64,000 bases of DNA from Pseudomonas frederiksbergensis (GTDB lineage: Bacteria > Pseudomonadota > Gammaproteobacteria > Pseudomonadales > Pseudomonadaceae): positions 737,013 to 801,012 of the forward strand of contig NZ_MOBM01000039.1 of the NCBI RefSeq assembly GCF_003732275.1, given 5' to 3'. The translations under genes were made by a program, and so were the position numbers. Position 1 is the first letter of the stretch. Every line of letters starts with the position of its first letter. Shown here piece by piece: positions 17,232 to 25,392 of the stretch. The notes beneath the pieces were generated by a model. It saw only the letters and a program-made list of their open reading frames with translations, ran no database searches and had not been told where the DNA came from.

Positions 17232-17987
17232 ATGACTCAGATCGCCCGCATCAGCGACACCGGCAATGAACGCCGCCTGCAAGCCGAACGCCTGGTGGGC
17301 GCCGAGGCGTTGCAGGAAGCCCAGGCCTTGCGCTTCAACGTGTTCAGCGGCGAATTCAACGCCAAGCTGAAAGGCGCGGAGCTGGGTCTGGACATGGATG
17401 ACTATGATGTTCACTGTGCCCACATCGGCGTGCGTGACTTGAACACCGGGCGCCTGGTGGCGACCACCCGTTTGCTCGACCACACAGCGGCCAGCAGCCT
17501 GGGCAAGTTCTACAGCGAAGAAGAATTCAGCCTGCATGGCCTGGTCCATCTGAAAGGCCCGATCCTGGAAATCGGTCGCACCTGCGTCGACCCGGCCTAC
17601 CGCAACGGCGGCACTATCGCAGTGCTCTGGGGTGAACTGGCCGAAGTGCTGAACCAGGGCGGTTACAGCTATTTAATGGGTTGCGCGAGCATTCCGATGC
17701 AGGACGGCGGCATTCAGGCCCACGCGATCATGCAGCGCCTGCGCGAACGCTACCTGTGCACCGAACACCTGCGCGCCGAACCGAAGAAGCCACTGCCGAC
17801 GCTGGATATTCCGTCCAATGTCATCGCCGAAATGCCGCCGCTGCTCAAGGCCTACATGCGCCTGGGCGCGAAAATCTGTGGCGAGCCGTGCTGGGACGAA
17901 GACTTCCAGGTGGCCGACGTGTTCATCCTGCTCAAGCGCGACGAGCTGTGCCCGCGCTACGCCAAGCACTTCAAGGCGGCTGTGTAA
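17232..17987 (+). CDS. olsB: L-ornithine N(alpha)-acyltransferase OlsB
   Basis: This 251-residue GNAT-fold enzyme transfers a 3-hydroxyacyl chain from acyl carrier protein to ornithine, the first step of ornithine-lipid synthesis. Typical OlsB stretches are ALRFNVFSGEFNAKL, ILEIGRTCVDPAYRNGGTI and YLMGCASIPMQDGG. CGGAGAC lies 8 nt before the ATG. It overlaps olsA by 1 nt (TAATG), so the two steps are translationally coupled. The pathway is known to be induced by phosphate limitation in many bacteria. I did not identify a Pho box here. Confidence 0.92.
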   Translation: MTQIARISDTGNERRLQAERLVGAEALQEAQALRFNVFSGEFNAKLKGAELGLDMDDYDVHCAHIGVRDLNTGRLVATTRLLDHTAASSLGKFYSEEEFSLHGLVHLKGPILEIGRTCVDPAYRNGGTIAVLWGELAEVLNQGGYSYLMGCASIPMQDGGIQAHAIMQRLRERYLCTEHLRAEPKKPLPTLDIPSNVIAEMPPLLKAYMRLGAKICGEPCWDEDFQVADVFILLKRDELCPRYAKHFKAAV

Positions 17988-18778
17988 TGAGCCGCTTGCG
18001 GGTGTACGCGCGAATTGCGCGAGTGCTTTTAGTGGTGACGCTGGGCTTGAGCATGGCCAGTGTGTTCGGATTATTCGAGCGACTGGGGATTGCCCATTCG
18101 ATGGTCCGTCGCCAGCGCTGGTCGCGGTTTTTCATGGCGCGGCTGAGCAATGCCCTGCCCTTTCGCGTGACCGTGCATGGTGAGTTGCCCAAGCAACCGA
18201 TGCTCTGGGTCAGCAATCACGTGTCCTGGACTGACATTCCGTTGCTGGGCATGCTCACGCCGCTGTCGTTCCTGTCCAAGGCCGAGGTGCGCACCTGGCC
18301 GGTGGCGGGCTGGTTGGCGGCCAAGGCCGGCAGCCTGTTCATTCGCCGTGGTTCAGGTGACAGTCAGTTGATCCGCAAACAAATGACCCGTCATCTGGAG
18401 CAGGAACATCCGCTGTTGATGTTCCCGGAAGGCACGACCACCGATGGCCGCTCGCTGCGCACGTTTCATGGTCGTTTGCTGTCCGCGGCGATCGATTCCG
18501 AAGTGGCGTTGCAACCGGTAGCGATTCGTTATCTGCGCAATGGCGAGCTCGATACCCTGGCACCGTTCATTGGCGATGATGATTTGCTCTCGCACCTGAT
18601 GCGCTTGTTCGCCAATGATCGGGGTGAGGTGGAAATTCATCTGCTCAAGCCGATCGAATGCCAGGACCGGGAACGTGCGGCGCTGGCGTTCGAAGCGCAG
18701 CAGGCGGTGCAGAAGGCGTTGTTCGGGGCGATTCCGGAAATGCAGCAAGCACCAATGCGACCCGCAATCGCGGCTTAA
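17987..18778 (+). CDS. olsA: Lysophospholipid/lyso-ornithine acyltransferase OlsA
   Basis: The 263-residue membrane-associated acyltransferase (PlsC family) adds the second acyl chain to lyso-ornithine lipid. The N-terminal hydrophobic segment spans about residues 12-30. The catalytic HX4D motif is NHVSWTD with His 78 and Asp 83, and the substrate-binding motif is FPEGTTTDG. The start overlaps the olsB stop. A family A REP pair begins 16 bp after the stop. Adjacency to olsB separates it from general PlsC paralogues. Confidence 0.9.
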   Translation: MSRLRVYARIARVLLVVTLGLSMASVFGLFERLGIAHSMVRRQRWSRFFMARLSNALPFRVTVHGELPKQPMLWVSNHVSWTDIPLLGMLTPLSFLSKAEVRTWPVAGWLAAKAGSLFIRRGSGDSQLIRKQMTRHLEQEHPLLMFPEGTTTDGRSLRTFHGRLLSAAIDSEVALQPVAIRYLRNGELDTLAPFIGDDDLLSHLMRLFANDRGEVEIHLLKPIECQDRERAALAFEAQQAVQKALFGAIPEMQQAPMRPAIAA

Positions 18779-18793
18779 ACACACACATCCCCT

Positions 18794-18881
18794 GTGGGAG
18801 CGAGCCTGCTCGCGATAGCGATTTAACATTCAATGATGATGCTGAATGTCACACCGCTATCGCGAGCAGGCTCGCTCCCAC
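18794..18881. repeat. REP pair, family A, 88 nt
   Basis: Outward-GTGGG pair (18794-18815 plus, 18860-18881 minus), exactly 88 nt, between the convergent olsA and acpH ends. Confidence 0.93.
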
Positions 18882-18888
18882 ATTGTTT

Positions 18889-19467
18889 TTATGTCGCTGG
18901 ATAGTTTTGGGCAAAGTCCTGCAACTCGGGATAGAACAACCGAAAATCCTCACTCAACGGTTCATACAATCGTCGCAATTCCTGCATCGCCCCGGCCAAC
19001 TCCTCCGGTCGGGTCAACCTGCGCGAAATCCCCCGCAGTACCTGCTCCAGCACCGCAAATTCCCGGTAAGAACCCAACCAGTCATTGGCCACCATGTGCG
19101 GCGCAATCATCGCCAGGCGCTCCGGCAACTGCGGCTCGGCGGACAGCACCCGGTAAACGTCGGAAGTGAACTGCGCCAGCGGACGGTCGGCGTACAACTC
19201 CCAGTCCCGCGCCAGGCAGTGGTCGAAAAACACATCGAGCACGATCCCGGCGTAACGCCTGCGTGTGATGGAAAACCGCGACAAGGCGATGTCCACCAGC
19301 GGATGGCGGTCGGTAAACACGTCGATGCTGCGGTGCAACTGGATGGCCGCTTCGATCTCCGGATCGAACTGCCCTTGCAGCCGTCCTTTGACGAAATCGC
19401 CATACAGACTGCCGAGCATTTGACCGGGGCGCTGGCCACCGAGGTGCAGATGTGCGAGATAGTTCAT
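18889..19467 (-). CDS. acpH: Acyl carrier protein phosphodiesterase AcpH
   Basis: The 192-residue cytoplasmic enzyme removes the 4'-phosphopantetheine group from acyl carrier protein. Its start MNYLAHLHLGGQRPG, then GSLYGDFVKG and HRSIDVFTDRHP, match the AcpH family (HD-like metal-dependent hydrolases). The length matches E. coli AcpH. It is convergent with olsBA across an 88-nt REP pair and divergent from the arsR-type gene. The reading frame is complete with no oddities. Confidence 0.9.
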   Translation of the reverse strand: MNYLAHLHLGGQRPGQMLGSLYGDFVKGRLQGQFDPEIEAAIQLHRSIDVFTDRHPLVDIALSRFSITRRRYAGIVLDVFFDHCLARDWELYADRPLAQFTSDVYRVLSAEPQLPERLAMIAPHMVANDWLGSYREFAVLEQVLRGISRRLTRPEELAGAMQELRRLYEPLSEDFRLFYPELQDFAQNYPAT

Positions 19468-19507
19468 GCGCGCAGCTTAACACTGCGACATCCATATCGT
19501 TATAACC

Positions 19508-19594
19508 CGATATACCGATTTACATGGCTATCAGACCAAAATCATATTGGTATATCGCGAAGTACCGATTTAAAGTTCGCTTCATCGCGATATA
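19508..19594. promoter_or_regulatory. Repeat-rich operator region before the ArsR gene
   Basis: TACCGATTTA occurs twice as a direct repeat, at 19513-19522 and 19563-19572, 50 bp apart. CGATATA lies at 19508-19514 and 19588-19594, with its inverse TATATCG at 19551-19557. Such AT-rich repeated motifs before an autoregulated ArsR-family gene suggest operator sites. This is inference from position. Confidence 0.55.
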
Positions 19595-19621
19595 GCGTTT
19601 TACTCATCACGAGCCCAAACC

Positions 19622-19942
19622 ATGACCATCGACCTCGACGAAATAATAAAAGCGCTGGCACACCCAGTACGCCGAGACATCCTCATCTGGCTGAAAGACC
19701 CCAAGGCCCAGTTCCCGGAACAGCTCCACAACCATGAGTACGGCATTTGCGCCGGACAGATCGATCAACGCTGCGGTCTGTCGCAGTCGACCGTGTCCGC
19801 CCATCTGGCGACCTTGCAACGGGCGGGACTGATCAGCAGCCAGAAAGCCGGTCAATGGCACTTCTTCAAACGCAACGAGGACGTGATTCAGGCGTTTCTC
19901 GACGCCATCGACAAGGAGCTCCGCGCTCCGACAAGGAACTGA
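19622..19942 (+). CDS. ArsR-family transcriptional regulator
   Basis: The 106-residue protein has a winged helix (IIKALAHPVRRDILIWLKD, then CGLSQSTVSAHLATLQRAGL) typical of ArsR/SmtB repressors. One Cys each in YGICAGQ and QRCGLSQ could in principle sense a metal or electrophile, but the classical CxCxxC is absent. It is followed after 2 bp by an MFS gene and then by xenB, which suggests that it senses an electrophilic or toxic compound handled by these two. The regulation model is inferred from operon layout. Confidence 0.88.
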   Translation: MTIDLDEIIKALAHPVRRDILIWLKDPKAQFPEQLHNHEYGICAGQIDQRCGLSQSTVSAHLATLQRAGLISSQKAGQWHFFKRNEDVIQAFLDAIDKELRAPTRN

Positions 19943-19944
19943 CA

Positions 19945-21114
19945 ATGCCCCTCTCGCTACTCATTCTGGCCTTGAGCGCCTTCGCCATCGGTACCACCGA
20001 GTTCGTCATCATGGGCCTGTTGCCCGAGGTGGCGGCCGATCTCGGTGTGTCGATCCCCGGCGCCGGCTGGCTGGTGACCGGTTACGCCCTGGGCGTGGCC
20101 ATCGGTGCACCGTTCATGGCACTGGCCACCGCCAGACTGCCACGCAAGGCCGCTTTGGTAGCGTTGATGGGCATCTTCATCATCGGCAACCTGCTCTGCG
20201 CCTTGGCCAGTGACTACAACGTTTTGATGTTTGCCCGTGTGGTCACCGCGCTATGTCATGGCGCCTTCTTCGGCATCGGTTCGGTGGTGGCGGCAGGTCT
20301 GGTGCCGGCCAACAAACGCGCGTCGGCCGTGGCCCTGATGTTCACCGGCCTGACCCTGGCCAACGTCCTCGGCGTGCCGCTGGGCACTGCGCTCGGTCAG
20401 GAAGCCGGCTGGCGTTCGACCTTCTGGGCGGTGACCGTGATCGGTGTGATTGCGCTGATCGGCCTGATCCGCTTCCTGCCGGCCAAGCGCGATGAAGAGA
20501 AACTCGACATGCGCGCCGAACTGCGCGCCCTCAAGGGGGCCGGCATCTGGCTGTCCCTGAGCATGACTGCGCTGTTCGCTGCCTCGGTCTTCACCTTGTT
20601 CACCTATGTCGCGCCTCTGCTGGGCGAGGTCACCGGAGTTTCGCCACGCGGCGTGACCTGGACCTTGATGCTCATCGGCCTGGGCCTGACGGTCGGCAAC
20701 ATCATCGGCGGCAAGCTGGCGGACAAAAGCCTGGCTGCGACGCTGATCGGTGTGTTCATCACCATGGCGGTCGTGTCCACCGTGCTGACCTGGACCAGCA
20801 TTGCCGTGATCCCGACCGAAATCACCCTGTTCCTCTGGGCCACCGCGTGCTTCGCCGCCGTACCCGCCCTGCAAGTGAACGTTGTGACCTACGGCAAGGC
20901 GGCACCGAACCTGGTATCGACCCTGAACATCGGCGCTTTCAACGTCGGCAACGCGCTGGGTGCCTGGGTCGGCGGCAGCGTCATCGCCCACGGCTTCGGT
21001 CTCACCAGCGTGCCGCTCGCGGCTGCCGCGCTGGCAGTACTCGCCCTGCTGGTGACCCTGATTACTTTCCGTCAGAGCGGCGATCCCAAACTGGCCCCTG
21101 CTACTTCTAACTGA
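19945..21114 (+). CDS. MFS transporter (AraJ/YdhP-type, drug-efflux family)
   Basis: The 389-residue inner-membrane protein has 12 hydrophobic segments. Its start, LLILALSAFAIGTTEFVIMG, is characteristic of the AraJ/NepI-type major facilitator branch. GGKLADKSLAATLIG marks the cytoplasmic loop between helices 8 and 9. Export of a small toxic compound is likely; the substrate is unknown. The ATG at 19945 begins 2 bp after the ArsR stop, and xenB follows after 21 bp, so it forms the middle gene of a three-gene operon. Confidence 0.88.
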   Translation: MPLSLLILALSAFAIGTTEFVIMGLLPEVAADLGVSIPGAGWLVTGYALGVAIGAPFMALATARLPRKAALVALMGIFIIGNLLCALASDYNVLMFARVVTALCHGAFFGIGSVVAAGLVPANKRASAVALMFTGLTLANVLGVPLGTALGQEAGWRSTFWAVTVIGVIALIGLIRFLPAKRDEEKLDMRAELRALKGAGIWLSLSMTALFAASVFTLFTYVAPLLGEVTGVSPRGVTWTLMLIGLGLTVGNIIGGKLADKSLAATLIGVFITMAVVSTVLTWTSIAVIPTEITLFLWATACFAAVPALQVNVVTYGKAAPNLVSTLNIGAFNVGNALGAWVGGSVIAHGFGLTSVPLAAAALAVLALLVTLITFRQSGDPKLAPATSN

Positions 21115-21135
21115 TCTCCAAAAGAGAGCTATTAA

Positions 21136-22185
21136 ATGACGACTATTTTCGATCCGATCAAACTGGGCGACCTCGAGTTGGCCAACCGCATCATCATGGC
21201 GCCACTGACCCGCTGCCGCGCCGATGAAGGCCGTGTGCCGAACGCGCTGATGGCCGAGTACTACGTGCAACGCGCCTCTGCCGGCCTGATCCTCAGCGAA
21301 GCCACGTCGGTCACGCCGATGGGCGTCGGCTATCCGGATACTCCCGGCATCTGGTCCAACGACCAGGTGCGCGGCTGGAGCAACGTGACCAAAGCGATCC
21401 ACGGCGCGGGCGGCAAAATCTTCCTGCAACTGTGGCACGTGGGTCGGGTTTCCCACCCCTCTTACCTGAACGGCGAAGCACCGGTCGCGCCGAGCGCCAT
21501 CCAGCCTAAAGGCCATGTCAGCCTGGTTCGTCCATTGGCCGACTTCCCAACCCCGCGCGCGCTGGAAACCGCTGAAATCGCCGACATCATCGACGCTTAC
21601 CGCGTCGGTGCCGAGAACGCCAAGGCCGCCGGTTTCGACGGTGTGGAAATCCACGGCGCCAACGGTTACCTGCTCGATCAGTTCCTGCAAAGCAGCACCA
21701 ACCAGCGCACCGACAACTATGGCGGCTCCCTGGAAAACCGTGCGCGTCTGTTGCTGGAAGTGACTGACGCTGCGATCGAAGTCTGGGGCGCGGGCCGCGT
21801 CGGTGTGCACCTGTCGCCGCGCGCCGATTCCCATGACATGGGCGACGACAACCTGTCCGAAACCTTCACCTACGTCGCTCGCGAATTGGGCAAACGTGGC
21901 ATCGCCTTCATCTGCTCCCGCGAGAAGGAAGGTGCCGACAGCCTCGGCCCGCAACTCAAAGAAGCCTTCGGCGGCCCGTACATCGCCAACGAACGCTTCA
22001 CCAAGGACAGCGCCAACGAGTGGCTGGCCAGCGGCAAGGCTGATGCGGTGGCGTTCGGTGTACCGTTCATTGCCAACCCGGATCTGCCGGCGCGTTTGAA
22101 GGCCGATGCGCCGTTGAATGAAGCACGTCCGGAACTGTTCTATGCGAAAGGGCCGGTCGGTTACATCGACTACCCAGCGCTGTAA
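21136..22185 (+). CDS. xenB: Old Yellow Enzyme alkene reductase (XenB-like)
   Basis: The 349-residue FMN-dependent enzyme reduces activated alkenes and nitro compounds with NADPH. The OYE barrel signatures are present: FDPIKLGDLELANRIIMAPL at the start, the active-site strand WHVGRVSHPSYL, GFDGVEIHGANGYLLDQFL carrying the substrate-binding His and Asn, and DNYGGSLENRARLLLEV. Sequence and length closely resemble pseudomonad xenobiotic reductase B. AGAGAG lies before the ATG. It is the third gene of the ArsR-MFS-XenB unit and is closed by a strong terminator. Confidence 0.88.
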   Translation: MTTIFDPIKLGDLELANRIIMAPLTRCRADEGRVPNALMAEYYVQRASAGLILSEATSVTPMGVGYPDTPGIWSNDQVRGWSNVTKAIHGAGGKIFLQLWHVGRVSHPSYLNGEAPVAPSAIQPKGHVSLVRPLADFPTPRALETAEIADIIDAYRVGAENAKAAGFDGVEIHGANGYLLDQFLQSSTNQRTDNYGGSLENRARLLLEVTDAAIEVWGAGRVGVHLSPRADSHDMGDDNLSETFTYVARELGKRGIAFICSREKEGADSLGPQLKEAFGGPYIANERFTKDSANEWLASGKADAVAFGVPFIANPDLPARLKADAPLNEARPELFYAKGPVGYIDYPAL

Positions 22186-22202
22186 ACGTCCGCGTAGAAA
22201 TG

Positions 22203-22238
22203 CAAAAGCCCCGACTCGAAAGAGCCGGGGCTTTTGCG
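22203..22238 (+). terminator. Rho-independent terminator after xenB
   Basis: AAAAGCCCCGACTC, loop GAAA, then GAGCCGGGGCTTTT form a near-perfect stem with a GNRA-type tetraloop and a T run. It can work for both directions and ends the xenB operon. Confidence 0.9.
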
Positions 22239-22244
22239 TTGGAA

Positions 22245-22277
22245 GATCAAAAGATCGCAGCCTTCGGCAGCTCCTAC
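22245..22277 (-). repeat. Repeat family C, single copy
   Basis: One minus-oriented copy of AGGAGCTGCCGAAGGCTGCG with the flanking GATCTTTTGATC-type palindrome, next to the 3' end of the following transporter gene. Confidence 0.8.
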
Positions 22278-22285
22278 AGATCCTG

Positions 22286-23170
22286 TCAGCGCTTGCGCTG
22301 TCCCCAGGCGACCGCAAGACCGCTGAGGCAAATCACCGTGATACCGATCACGCCAAAGCTGTCCGGGGTATGGTCGAAGATCAAATACCCGTATATCCCG
22401 GCAAATAGAATCTGCCCGTAACTGAACGGTGCCAGCATCGCCGGGGCCGCATGGCGGAAGGCCTGGGTCAGCAACATGTGACCGAGCATGCCGCAAGTGC
22501 CCAGCCCGATCATGAACAGGCCATGCAGCAGCGTCGGCGTGCTCCAGAAGAACGGCAACAGCGCAGTCATGATCAGGCTGTTGAGAATGCCGGTGAGAAA
22601 GTTGCTGGTGGTCGGGCTGTCGATACCGCTGAGCAGGCGGGTGAGCAATTGATAGAAGCCAAAACACAAGGCCGAGCACAGTGGCAACAAGATCGCCGGG
22701 GTGAACAGCGCACCGCCGGGCCGCACGACGATCAACACGCCGACAAATCCACCCAGCACCGCCAGCCACTGATTGCGGGTTACCCGCTCATGCAGCAACG
22801 GTACGGACAACGCGGTCACCAATAAAGGAGCAAGAAAGGTGACGGCGGTGGCTTCAGCCAAGGGGATGTAACGCAGACCGGTAGTGAAAAACAGGCTGGT
22901 GCCGATCAGGCACAGGGCGCGTAATAACTGCAAACCCGGACGCTTGGTGCGCACTACCACCGAGAAACCACTGCGTGGCACGAAAATCACCAGCATCAAC
23001 AAGGTATGCACCACGTAGCGTGCCCAAACCACCATCACAATCGGGTAGAACCCGGACAGGTACTTGGACAACGTGTCGTGACTGGCGAACAACAAAACCG
23101 CCAGGCAGATCAGCGCAATACCCTTGATCGGCTGCTCGGCGCCCTTGTAGCCCGGGTTGTTAACATTCAT
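22286..23170 (-). CDS. DMT superfamily (EamA) transporter
   Basis: The 294-residue inner-membrane protein has ten hydrophobic segments in two EamA repeats (for example GIALICLAVLLFASHDTLSK and APFSYGQILFAGIYGYLIF). The C-terminus ends with the basic QRKR. The substrate is unknown; related proteins export amino acids or metabolites. It is monocistronic, convergent with xenB, and separated from emhR by 161 bp. That gap holds a GC-rich imperfect hairpin (23271-23293) that may end emhR transcription. Confidence 0.83.
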   Translation of the reverse strand: MNVNNPGYKGAEQPIKGIALICLAVLLFASHDTLSKYLSGFYPIVMVVWARYVVHTLLMLVIFVPRSGFSVVVRTKRPGLQLLRALCLIGTSLFFTTGLRYIPLAEATAVTFLAPLLVTALSVPLLHERVTRNQWLAVLGGFVGVLIVVRPGGALFTPAILLPLCSALCFGFYQLLTRLLSGIDSPTTSNFLTGILNSLIMTALLPFFWSTPTLLHGLFMIGLGTCGMLGHMLLTQAFRHAAPAMLAPFSYGQILFAGIYGYLIFDHTPDSFGVIGITVICLSGLAVAWGQRKR

Positions 23171-23331
23171 TCACAGACTCGACACAAAATTCCTACAAAA
23201 TACGTAGCTCGCTACCTATCAACCTGGCAAACGTACGTATATAAAAGCACCCCATTACAGAAAGGCGAGCGAAGCAGGGACATTCCCCGCTTCAAGTCTT
23301 GACACAAACGGATCCAATTACGCATTTTGTT

Positions 23332-23964
23332 TCAATTGCGCAGGCTCGGACTCAAGCGCAGCATATCCAACCCTGTATCGACGCAACGCTCGGCTTCGGT
23401 GTGCAGTTGAAAACTGTCGGGAGCCAACAGCCACTGATACAGGATGCCATCGATATACGCATGCAGGCTGATGGCCGCGCGGGCAGTGTCGAGGTTTTCC
23501 GGCAACTGCCCGCGATTCACCGCATTACTCAGGGCCAGAGCGATTCGCACATTGCAATCGAGACTGGCCGTTCGGCGCTGCTGGCGCAGATCGCACATTT
23601 CATCGGTGAATTCGCACTTATGAAACAGAATCTCGTTGATGCGTCGGGTTTTCGGGTCCAGAGCAACTTGATGAAACAAATGAATCAGCAGCTTGCGCAT
23701 GCAGCCCAGCGGATCGAGTTCATCTTCGCTTTCACTGGCCTTGGCCATTTCATCCAGCGGCTCATGCAAGGTGTCGAGCATCGCCTGCACCAGATCCGCC
23801 TTATTACTGAAATGCCAGTAGATGGCCCCGCGAGTCACACCGGCCAGGGTCGCGATATCCGCCAGCGTCGTGCGGGCCACGCCCCGCTCGTAAAAGGCTT
23901 TTTCTGCCGCTTCGAGTATCTGGCTTCGGGTTTCTTGAGCTTCCTCTTTGGTACGACGGACCAT
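23332..23964 (-). CDS. emhR: TetR-family repressor of the RND pump (EmhR/TtgR)
   Basis: The 210-residue protein has an N-terminal TetR helix-turn-helix (RSQILEAAEKAFYERGVART, then TLAGVTRGAIYWHFSNKADL) and a C-terminal drug-binding part (FHKCEFTDEMCDLRQQR) as in TtgR/EmhR. It is divergent from emhABC and a TtgR-like operator lies in between. By family it represses both itself and the pump, and releases DNA when it binds antibiotics, solvents or plant phenolics. Orthology is supported by operator and gene order together. Confidence 0.92.
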   Translation of the reverse strand: MVRRTKEEAQETRSQILEAAEKAFYERGVARTTLADIATLAGVTRGAIYWHFSNKADLVQAMLDTLHEPLDEMAKASESEDELDPLGCMRKLLIHLFHQVALDPKTRRINEILFHKCEFTDEMCDLRQQRRTASLDCNVRIALALSNAVNRGQLPENLDTARAAISLHAYIDGILYQWLLAPDSFQLHTEAERCVDTGLDMLRLSPSLRN

Positions 23965-24112
23965 GGCAGTAAAACCTCAATCAGGGTGTGCTTCAGCGAT
24001 GTCTGAATATCAGCTGAATAAAAGTGGGGCGAGCGCTCTCGAGCTTCGTCTGCGGCCTACAATTCCAACCTTTGAACGGCTTATGTAACCGTGTGGGTAC
24101 ACCGCCAAGGCC

Positions 24113-24143
24113 TTTACAAACAACCATGAACGTAAGTATATTC
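24113..24143. promoter_or_regulatory. TtgR/EmhR-type operator and overlapping promoters
   Basis: The stretch opening TTTACAAACAACCATGAA and ending GTAAGTATATTC closely resembles the TtgR operator described in Pseudomonas putida, as I recall it. It lies 89 bp before emhA and 148 bp before emhR, where it can control both divergent promoters. Confidence 0.8.
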
Positions 24144-24231
24144 ATTAGCAAGCTACTTATCCACCCGGAAAAAATTTTTTAACCTTCCACATTTCTTGTG
24201 CGCAATTTGCGCGCCTGACCCGAGGATCTTC

Positions 24232-25389
24232 ATGCAATTCAAGCCAGCTGTTACCGCTCTGGTTACTGCCGTCGCCCTGGCATCGCTGCTCAGCGGATGT
24301 AAAAAGGAAGAGGCGGCACCTGCCGCACCAGCCCCTCAGGTCGGCGTCGTAACCCTGCAACCACAAGCCTTCACCCTGACGTCCGAACTTCCGGGGCGCA
24401 CCAGTGCATTCCGCATCGCCGAAGTTCGCCCACAGGTCAACGGCATCATTCTCAAGCGACTGTTCAAGGAAGGCGGCGACGTCAAGGCCGGTCAGCAGCT
24501 CTACCAGATCGACCCATCGGTCTATGACGCGACCCTGAAAAGCGCCGAAGCCAACCTGCGTTCGACCAAGTCGATCTCCGACCGCTACAAGCAACTGGTC
24601 GACGAACAGGCTGTCAGCCGTCAGGAATACGACACCGCGCTGGCCAATCGCCTGCAATCGGAAGCGTCCCTGCAGAGCGCCCAGATCAACGTGCGCTACA
24701 CCAAGGTTTACGCACCGATCTCCGGTCGCATCGGTCGTTCTTCGGTGACCGAAGGCGCGCTGGTCAGCAGCGGCCAGACCGACGCCATGGCAGTCATTCA
24801 GCAACTGGACCCGATCTACGTCGACGTCACCCAGTCTTCGGTGGAGCTGCTTGAGCTGCGCCGCGAGCTGGAAACCGGTCGTCTGCAAAAGGCGGGTGAT
24901 AATGCCGCCGCGGTCAAGCTGACTCTGGAAGACGGCAGCCAGTACAAGCTGGACGGCAAGCTCGAGTTCTCCGAAGTTTCGGTTGACCAGACCACCGGCT
25001 CCGTGACCCTGCGGGCCGTGTTCCCGAACCCTGATCACACCCTGCTGCCGGGCATGTTCGTTCACGCACAGTTGCAGGCCGGTGTGGACAGCGCGGCGAT
25101 TCTGGCCCCGCAACAAGGCGTGACCCGCGACCTCAAAGGCTCTCCGACCGCGTTGGTCGTCGGTCCGGACAACAAGGTCGAACTGCGTCAGCTCAAGGCC
25201 AGCCGAACCGTCGGTAACCAATGGCTGATTGAAGACGGTCTGAAGGCAGGCGATCGCGTGATCACCGAAGGGCTGCAATTCGTCAGACCTGGTGTCGAAG
25301 TCAAGGCCACTGAAGCCACTAACGTTGGCGCAAAGAGCCCGGCCCCCGCACAGGCAGCTAACACAGCTGTCGGCGGCAAAGGGGAGTAA
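24232..25389 (+). CDS. emhA: RND efflux periplasmic adaptor EmhA/TtgA
   Basis: The 385-residue lipoprotein (lipobox LASLLSGC) is the membrane-fusion subunit linking inner-membrane pump and outer-membrane channel. The lipoyl/barrel-sandwich halves are IAEVRPQVNGIILKRLFKEG and VYAPISGRIGRSSVTEGALV, flanking a coiled-coil hairpin (SAEANLRSTKSISDRYKQLV). A beta-barrel part follows with LRAVFPNPDHTLLPGMFVHA. The ATG at 24232 gives the correct signal peptide. emhB starts 3 bp after its stop. It resembles MexA/TtgA throughout. Confidence 0.93.
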   Translation: MQFKPAVTALVTAVALASLLSGCKKEEAAPAAPAPQVGVVTLQPQAFTLTSELPGRTSAFRIAEVRPQVNGIILKRLFKEGGDVKAGQQLYQIDPSVYDATLKSAEANLRSTKSISDRYKQLVDEQAVSRQEYDTALANRLQSEASLQSAQINVRYTKVYAPISGRIGRSSVTEGALVSSGQTDAMAVIQQLDPIYVDVTQSSVELLELRRELETGRLQKAGDNAAAVKLTLEDGSQYKLDGKLEFSEVSVDQTTGSVTLRAVFPNPDHTLLPGMFVHAQLQAGVDSAAILAPQQGVTRDLKGSPTALVVGPDNKVELRQLKASRTVGNQWLIEDGLKAGDRVITEGLQFVRPGVEVKATEATNVGAKSPAPAQAANTAVGGKGE

Positions 25390-25392
25390 ACC

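Noticed and set aside
20251..22317. A 688-codon minus-strand frame opposite the MFS and xenB genes
   Set aside because: It spans two well-supported plus-strand genes and a terminator, and shows only low-complexity antisense composition.
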